Source: Planktomarina sp. (GTDB taxonomy: Bacteria > Pseudomonadota > Alphaproteobacteria > Rhodobacterales > Rhodobacteraceae). From it: 64,000 nt of DNA. Positions 59,832 to 64,000 of the stretch are shown piece after piece. Under the pieces are notes generated by a model. It searched no databases, was not told the origin of the DNA, and saw only the letters and a program-made list of their open reading frames with translations. The stretch is taken from assembly GCA_020629235.1 (NCBI GenBank), contig JAHDDS010000001.1, forward strand, positions 52,836 to 116,835, written 5' to 3'. The number at the start of each line of letters is the position of its first letter. Position 1 is the stretch's first letter. The translations under genes were made by a program, and so were the position numbers.

Positions 59832-61587
59832 CACCCAAGCCGCACTGGCCACTTTGGCAGTGGTGGGGCTGATGTTTGTTCTGTTCCTGCGCGAAGCCTT
59901 CCCGGTCGAAGTCACTGCCCTGATCGGGGCCGCCTTGCTGTTGGGGACCGGGCTGTTGCCCTATGACGCGGCTTTGGCGGTGCTGTCGAACCCCGCGCCG
60001 TGGACCATTGCGGCCATGTTCATTGTTATGGGGGCCTTGGTGCGCACCGGGGCCTTGGATGCCTTCACCAAACTGGCCGACGCCCAAGCCAAGACCCGCC
60101 CAAAGGTGGCTATTGTCATGTTGATGGCGTTTGTGGTGGTGGCCTCTGCCTTTGTGTCCAACACGCCCGTTGTGGTGGTGATGATCCCGGTCTTTGTGCA
60201 ACTGGCCAAGACCCTTGGCACCAAGCCGTCGAAACTGCTGATCCCCCTCAGCTATGCCGCGATCCTGGGCGGCACGCTGACGCTGATCGGCACCTCCACC
60301 AACCTGCTGGTGGACGGTGTGGCGCGCGCCCAAGGGCTGAGGCCATTCACCATCTTTGAAGTCACGCCCCTGGGTCTGATTTTGGTGGCCTGGGGCATGG
60401 TCTATCTGCGGTTCGTGGCCCCCCGCCTTCTGCCGGATCGTTCCAGCCTGGCATCCATGTTGGGCGACAAGTCCAAAAAGAAGTTCTTTTCAGAAGCGGT
60501 GATCCCGCCGGAATCCAACCTTGTGGGCCGCGAAGTCACGGGCGTGCAATTGTTCAAGCGCCCCGGCGTGCGCCTGGTGGATGTGATCCGTGGTGACCAG
60601 TCTTTGCGGCGGCGGCTGAAAGGCGTGACCCTGCAAGTGGGCGACCGGGTGGTGCTGCGCACAGAAATGACCGAACTTCTCAGCCTGCAGCAGACCAAAT
60701 CGCTCAAACGTGTGGACCAGGTGTCGGCGGTGGAAACCACCACTGTCGAAAGCCTGATCAGCCCAGGGTGTAAAATGATCGGGCGCACCATGGGCAGCTT
60801 GCGGTTGCGCCGCCGGTACGGGGTGTATCCATTGGCGGTGCATCGGCGGGATCAAAACCTGACCGGCCAGATGGACGATGTGGTGGTGCGTGTGGGCGAC
60901 ACGTTGCTGTTGGAAGGGGCGGGCGAAGATATCGCGCGCCTGGCCCAAGACATGAACATGGTGGAAGTCAACGCCCCAAGCGGGCGGGCTTTCCGGCGCG
61001 ACCGCAGCTTGATCGCAATCCTGGCGCTTTTGGCCATCGTGGGGCTTGCCGCCTTCAACGTGGCCCCGATTTTACTGTTGGCCATTTTGGCCGTGGCCTT
61101 GGTGTTCGCCACGCGCTGCATCGACGGGGAAGAAGCCTTCGCCGCCGTCGACGGGCGTTTGCTGGTGCTGATCTTTTCGATGTTGGGGATTGGGGCTGCG
61201 CTGGATGCCACAGGGGCCGTGGCCCTGATCGCAGACGCGGTGGCGCCCTTGCTGACCCAACTGCCGCCGTTCTTGATCATCTGGGCGATTTATCTGCTGA
61301 CATCTGTCCTGACAGAGCTGGTGTCCAACAATGCCGTGGCGGTGGTGGTCACGCCCATTGCAATCGGCATCGCCACCACGTTGGGCATCGACCCGCGCCC
61401 TTTGGTGGTGGCGGTTATGGTGGCGGCCTCTGCCAGTTTTGCAACGCCGATTGGATACCAAACCAACACATTGGTCTTTGGCCCGGGCGGCTATAAATTC
61501 GCTGATTACTTGCGGGTGGGGGTTCCACTGAACCTGTCCATTGGCCTTTTGGCGTCTGCGGTCATACCCTTTATCTGGCCGCTATAG
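59806..61587 (+). CDS. SLC13/CitT-type permease with TrkA-C domains (first of two)
   Basis: 593 residues. Eleven or so helices are interrupted by two cytosolic TrkA_C (RCK C) domains in the middle (about 205-400, for example GREVTGVQLFKRPGVRLVDVIRGDQ and IGRTMGSLRLRRRYGVYPLAVHRR). TLIGTSTNLLVDG and SNNAVAVVVTPIAIGIATTLG match the SNT-type helical hairpins of the divalent anion:sodium symporter family. It may transport sulfate, dicarboxylate or similar anions. The ATG at 59806 has AAAGG six bases upstream. A second homologue converges on it. Confidence 0.86.
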   Translation: MDVIQYLTDTQAALATLAVVGLMFVLFLREAFPVEVTALIGAALLLGTGLLPYDAALAVLSNPAPWTIAAMFIVMGALVRTGALDAFTKLADAQAKTRPKVAIVMLMAFVVVASAFVSNTPVVVVMIPVFVQLAKTLGTKPSKLLIPLSYAAILGGTLTLIGTSTNLLVDGVARAQGLRPFTIFEVTPLGLILVAWGMVYLRFVAPRLLPDRSSLASMLGDKSKKKFFSEAVIPPESNLVGREVTGVQLFKRPGVRLVDVIRGDQSLRRRLKGVTLQVGDRVVLRTEMTELLSLQQTKSLKRVDQVSAVETTTVESLISPGCKMIGRTMGSLRLRRRYGVYPLAVHRRDQNLTGQMDDVVVRVGDTLLLEGAGEDIARLAQDMNMVEVNAPSGRAFRRDRSLIAILALLAIVGLAAFNVAPILLLAILAVALVFATRCIDGEEAFAAVDGRLLVLIFSMLGIGAALDATGAVALIADAVAPLLTQLPPFLIIWAIYLLTSVLTELVSNNAVAVVVTPIAIGIATTLGIDPRPLVVAVMVAASASFATPIGYQTNTLVFGPGGYKFADYLRVGVPLNLSIGLLASAVIPFIWPL

Positions 61588-61590
61588 TCA

Positions 61591-61612
61591 CTTCTTTTGT
61601 TCAAAAATACTC
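61591..61612 (-). repeat. Dispersed GAGTATTT element, copy 4
   Basis: On the minus strand GAGTATTTTTGAACAAAAGA plus AG, directly after a TGCC-TTC-GGCA mini hairpin and 4 bases from the stop of the convergent SLC13 gene. It is downstream of and co-oriented with the second SLC13 gene. Best match to copy 3. Confidence 0.62.
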
Positions 61613-61625
61613 TTGCCGAAGGCAT

Positions 61626-61674
61626 CGCACCCGGGGACCGGGTGCGCACCATACTGCGCGGGCCCATGGCCCGC
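61626..61674 (-). terminator. Tandem hairpins between convergent SLC13 genes
   Basis: Two perfect dyads: CGCACCCGG/CCGGGTGCG with a three-base loop (61626-61646) and GCGGGCC/GGCCCGC with a CAT loop (61658-61674). They lie just after the stop of the minus-strand SLC13 gene and precede the dispersed element. No U tract is present, so they may block transcription or stabilise 3' ends. Confidence 0.5.
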
Positions 61675-61696
61675 ACCGATCAAGAAAACGCCCAGA

Positions 61697-63472
61697 TCAC
61701 AGGGGCCAGAACACCAAGATGGCAGGGATGGACACGGCCACCACCAGAATTTCCAACGGCAGGCCCATCCGCCAGTAGTCGCCAAAGGAATATCCGCCCG
61801 GCCCCAAAATCAACGTGTTGTTTTTGTGCCCTATGGGGGTCAAGAACGCTGCGGATGCTGAAATGGCCACGGCCATCAAGAACGGGTCGGGGTTCACCCC
61901 CAAAGTCTGCGCCATCTGAATGCCGATGGGGGCGGCGACGATGGTGGTGGCGGTGTTGTTCAACACGTCAGACAGCGTCATGGTCACCACCATCAGCACC
62001 GTCAAAATCATCCAGGGGGCCAGGCCGTCCGTCAATTCCACCAACGCGCCCGCGATCAATTCGGTGCCGCCGCTGGCTTCCAAGGCCGCCCCAAGGGGGA
62101 TCATGGATCCCAGCAACACCACCACCGGCCATTCGATGTGATCGTAAAGCTGGTGCAACGGAATGATGCCCGTCAGGACATAGGCCACCACCACAATCCC
62201 AAGGGCGATGGGCAAATAGATCAACCCGACGCTGGCGGCCACCACGGCCCCGACAAACAAGCCGATGGCCAGCCACACTTTGTGGTCCGCCGTCACCTGC
62301 AACCCGCGATCAGCCAAGGGCAGGCATCCCAACCAGGACACCACGTCTTCTGCGGCGTCTTGGGGTGTCAGCAAAAGCAGGATGTCACCCGGACGCAGAA
62401 CCGTTTTGCGCAGCTGTTTGGTGATGCGCTTGCCTTCGCGGGATACGCCCATCAGCACTGTGCGCTGCCGCCAGGTCAGGCCCACCGCCTGGGCCGTGCG
62501 CCCGTTCAGCCGGGACGTGTCTGTGACCACGCATTCCACCATGGCCAGCCCGTCACCGTCGGCTTTCAGTTGCGCTTCGCGTTCTTGGTCCGCAAAGGTC
62601 AGTTTCAGCGCCGTGCGAAATTCATCCAAGGCATCGGGCGTGGCTTCGATGCGCAGGGCGTCGCCCGCTTCAATCGCTGCGTTTTTCGCGGTGCCGTACA
62701 GCTTCTTGCCGTCCCGGATCAGGCCCAAGATGGCCACGTCGTTCTTTTCTGCATCTTCGTACAAATCGGCGACCTTTTCACCCACCAACTTGCTGCCGTC
62801 CGGCACGGTCAGTTCCGCCAAATACTGCCCCAAATCATCCAGGTTGCTGGCGCTGGTGGCGTCGCGTTGGGGGATCAAACGCCAGCCGATCAAGGCCACA
62901 AAGGCCAAACCCGCCAGGGCGGCCACACCGCCCACGGGGGCAAAGTCAAACATGCGGAACGGTTCGCCCAAAGCATCTTCGCGGATGGCGGCGATGATGA
63001 TGTTTGGCGGGGTGCCGATCAGCGTCACCATGCCCCCCAGGATTGTTGCAAAAGACAAGGGCATCAACGACAGCCCCACCGCCCGCCCGGCTTTGCGCGC
63101 GGTTTGAATGTCCACTGGCATCAGCAATGCCAGGGCCGCGACGTTGTTCATGAAGGCAGACAGTACCCCGCCAATGGCCCCCATCAGGGCAATGTGGGCG
63201 CCTAAGCTGCGGCTGGCATCCACCAATGTGCGCGTAATCAAATAAACCGCGCCGGATCGCACCAAGCCTGCACTGACCACCAACACCAAGGCCACCACCA
63301 AAGTGGCCGGGTGCCCAAAGCCCGCGAAGGCGTCTTTCGCTTCCACCAGGCCCAAAACAACGGCCACCATCAACGCGGAAAACGCCACCAAATCATACCG
63401 GAAGCGGCCCCAGATCAGCAGGGCAAAGACAAGGCCAAACAGGGAAAACAGCAGGATTTGATCAGGGGTCAT
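61697..63472 (-). CDS. SLC13/CitT-type permease with TrkA-C domains (second of two)
   Basis: 591 residues with the same plan as the previous permease: N-terminal helices, two TrkA_C-like domains (about 210-380), then C-terminal helices. TLIGTPPNIIIAAI and LNNTATTIVAAPIGIQMAQTLG match the two SNT-type motifs, and LGPGGYSFGDYWRMGLPLEIL parallels GPGGYKFADYLRVGVPLNLS in the other copy. The two are paralogues but clearly diverged, so the convergent pair is old. The substrate is unknown; anions such as sulfate or dicarboxylates are plausible. Confidence 0.85.
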   Translation of the reverse strand: MTPDQILLFSLFGLVFALLIWGRFRYDLVAFSALMVAVVLGLVEAKDAFAGFGHPATLVVALVLVVSAGLVRSGAVYLITRTLVDASRSLGAHIALMGAIGGVLSAFMNNVAALALLMPVDIQTARKAGRAVGLSLMPLSFATILGGMVTLIGTPPNIIIAAIREDALGEPFRMFDFAPVGGVAALAGLAFVALIGWRLIPQRDATSASNLDDLGQYLAELTVPDGSKLVGEKVADLYEDAEKNDVAILGLIRDGKKLYGTAKNAAIEAGDALRIEATPDALDEFRTALKLTFADQEREAQLKADGDGLAMVECVVTDTSRLNGRTAQAVGLTWRQRTVLMGVSREGKRITKQLRKTVLRPGDILLLLTPQDAAEDVVSWLGCLPLADRGLQVTADHKVWLAIGLFVGAVVAASVGLIYLPIALGIVVVAYVLTGIIPLHQLYDHIEWPVVVLLGSMIPLGAALEASGGTELIAGALVELTDGLAPWMILTVLMVVTMTLSDVLNNTATTIVAAPIGIQMAQTLGVNPDPFLMAVAISASAAFLTPIGHKNNTLILGPGGYSFGDYWRMGLPLEILVVAVSIPAILVFWPL

Positions 63473-63512
63473 AACGGTCTATGCTCTTATAAGCGGAAGG
63501 GATTGGTGCTCT

Positions 63513-64000
63513 ATGTCCATCAGAATGAAGCGTTTTTTCAAGGCCTTAGCGGTCAGCACCCTAACACTCTACGGTGTCGGGGCAGCGGCTGCAACGTGTG
63601 TGGGATTGGAAAACGCGCGGACACATCGCGATTTTCTGGCCTTTGTACAATCCCATGACCCAGGCGACCTGGCCAACAAGGATCAAATCGCCCTGATGGA
63701 GGGGTTTCGGTTCCTGCAAGGGCAGCTTTTTCGGATCCGAAAGACACGGTTTCAGCGCAATGTGAAAGCGGTGGCGGGCGTGCCGGGCGACCGGGCTGCG
63801 ATTTCCAAAGCCATGCGGGCCGGGGACGGCCGGGCGTTTGTGGCCGCAGCACAGGGTCTGTCCAGCGCCAACGTTTTGATGGCCTTGGGCGAGGTGTATT
63901 GGTTCAGCGGCTGTCCCACCCTGGCACGGGCGGCATTCACCGAATTGGCCCGTACCCATCCCAACACGTTGCGCTCGCATGTCCTGGTACGGATCATGGG
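63513..64000 (+). CDS. Secreted helical-repeat protein of unknown function, 3' end cut by window
   Basis: This frame has no stop before the right edge, so the track omits it. The visible 162 codons read MSIRMKRFFKALAVSTLTLYGVGAAAATC (signal peptide), then a mostly helical part including FLQGQLFRIRKTRFQRNVKAV and ANVLMALGEVYWFSGCPTLARAAFTELARTHPN, which looks like tetratricopeptide-style packing. I cannot name the family. GGAAGGGA lies 14 bases before the ATG. The start is only 40 bases from the divergent SLC13 start, so they share a short regulatory region. Confidence is limited because the end is missing. Confidence 0.65.
   Translation, partial: MSIRMKRFFKALAVSTLTLYGVGAAAATCVGLENARTHRDFLAFVQSHDPGDLANKDQIALMEGFRFLQGQLFRIRKTRFQRNVKAVAGVPGDRAAISKAMRAGDGRAFVAAAQGLSSANVLMALGEVYWFSGCPTLARAAFTELARTHPNTLRSHVLVRIM

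Noticed and set aside
1-64000. CRISPR array, prophage, insertion sequence or integrase
   Set aside because: I saw no regularly spaced repeats, transposase or integrase motifs or tRNA-flanked insertion in any part of the window.

Overview
This 64 kb window is chromosomal DNA from an alphaproteobacterium, most likely a marine roseobacter-type Rhodobacteraceae. The evidence is the gene order tldD - ctaC - ctaB - small ORF - ctaG - ctaE - surf1 - thrC - M16 peptidase, the ptsP-lysC pair, Tad pilus genes, a DUF1127/LysR divergent pair, an alpha-type RNase P RNA and moderately high GC codon usage. Coding density is very high and most neighbours overlap by 1-4 bases. I see no tRNA, CRISPR array, insertion sequence, integrase or prophage. 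Both window edges cut genes: a leishmanolysin-like peptidase on the left and a secreted helical protein on the right that the ORF track misses because it has no stop.

Layout. 0-4.4 kb: metallopeptidase, a ligase-associated Lhr-type helicase with its metallophosphoesterase, and a thioesterase. 4.4-6.5 kb (minus): prepilin peptidase, TadZ/CpaE ATPase and a Flp-like pilin. 6.6-14.3 kb: lytic transglycosylase, both subunits of a 3-oxoacid CoA-transferase, topA, dprA, tldD. 14.5-21.9 kb (plus): cytochrome c oxidase subunits II and III with heme and copper assembly factors, then thrC, a mitochondrial-processing-peptidase-like protease and a GNAT. 22-26 kb: an MBL-fold protein, then mtnP - DUF218 - apt, a compact methylthioadenosine-to-AMP salvage operon, a flavoprotein and a GNAT. 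26-31.2 kb (minus): ptsP, lysC, SDR, DUF1178 and Nudix.

31.3-38 kb (minus) is the most interesting part. It holds TerC, a 27-residue membrane micro-ORF (not in the ORF track), an XpaC-like membrane protein, a TelA-like protein and an SPFH protein with a C-terminal GYF_2-type domain, closed by a strong bidirectional terminator. A zinc-ribbon membrane protein lies 1.2 kb further along. This resembles the Ter/TelA/XpaC stress modules known from comparative genomics, whose mechanism is poorly understood.

38-47.7 kb: RluB-type pseudouridine synthase, tadA, a ceramidase-family membrane protein, gatC-gatA, a lipoprotein and amidase pair, rnpB, rpmG, a P-loop kinase, Bax-inhibitor-1 protein, DUF1127 and LysR. 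47.7-54.6 kb: quinone oxidoreductase, XRE regulator, HisN-like phosphatase, then a purine-deamination block (8-oxoguanine-deaminase-like enzyme facing a guaD-aldehyde dehydrogenase operon). 54.6-61.6 kb is one long plus-strand operon (mgtE, 5-FTHF cyclo-ligase, OsmC, YmdB, DUF1176, DMT exporter, SLC13 permease), converging on a second SLC13 permease.

Scattered through the window are four copies of a ~22-base element, consensus GAGTATTT-nn-AACAAAAGAAG, each downstream of a gene, in the same orientation as that gene and usually after a hairpin. I also found a perfect 16-bp palindrome in front of the oxidase genes, and a TTAA-N7-TTAA CtrA-like site plus a perfect 18-bp dyad in the gap between two convergent genes. 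All functional calls come from reading motifs by eye; no database search was run.
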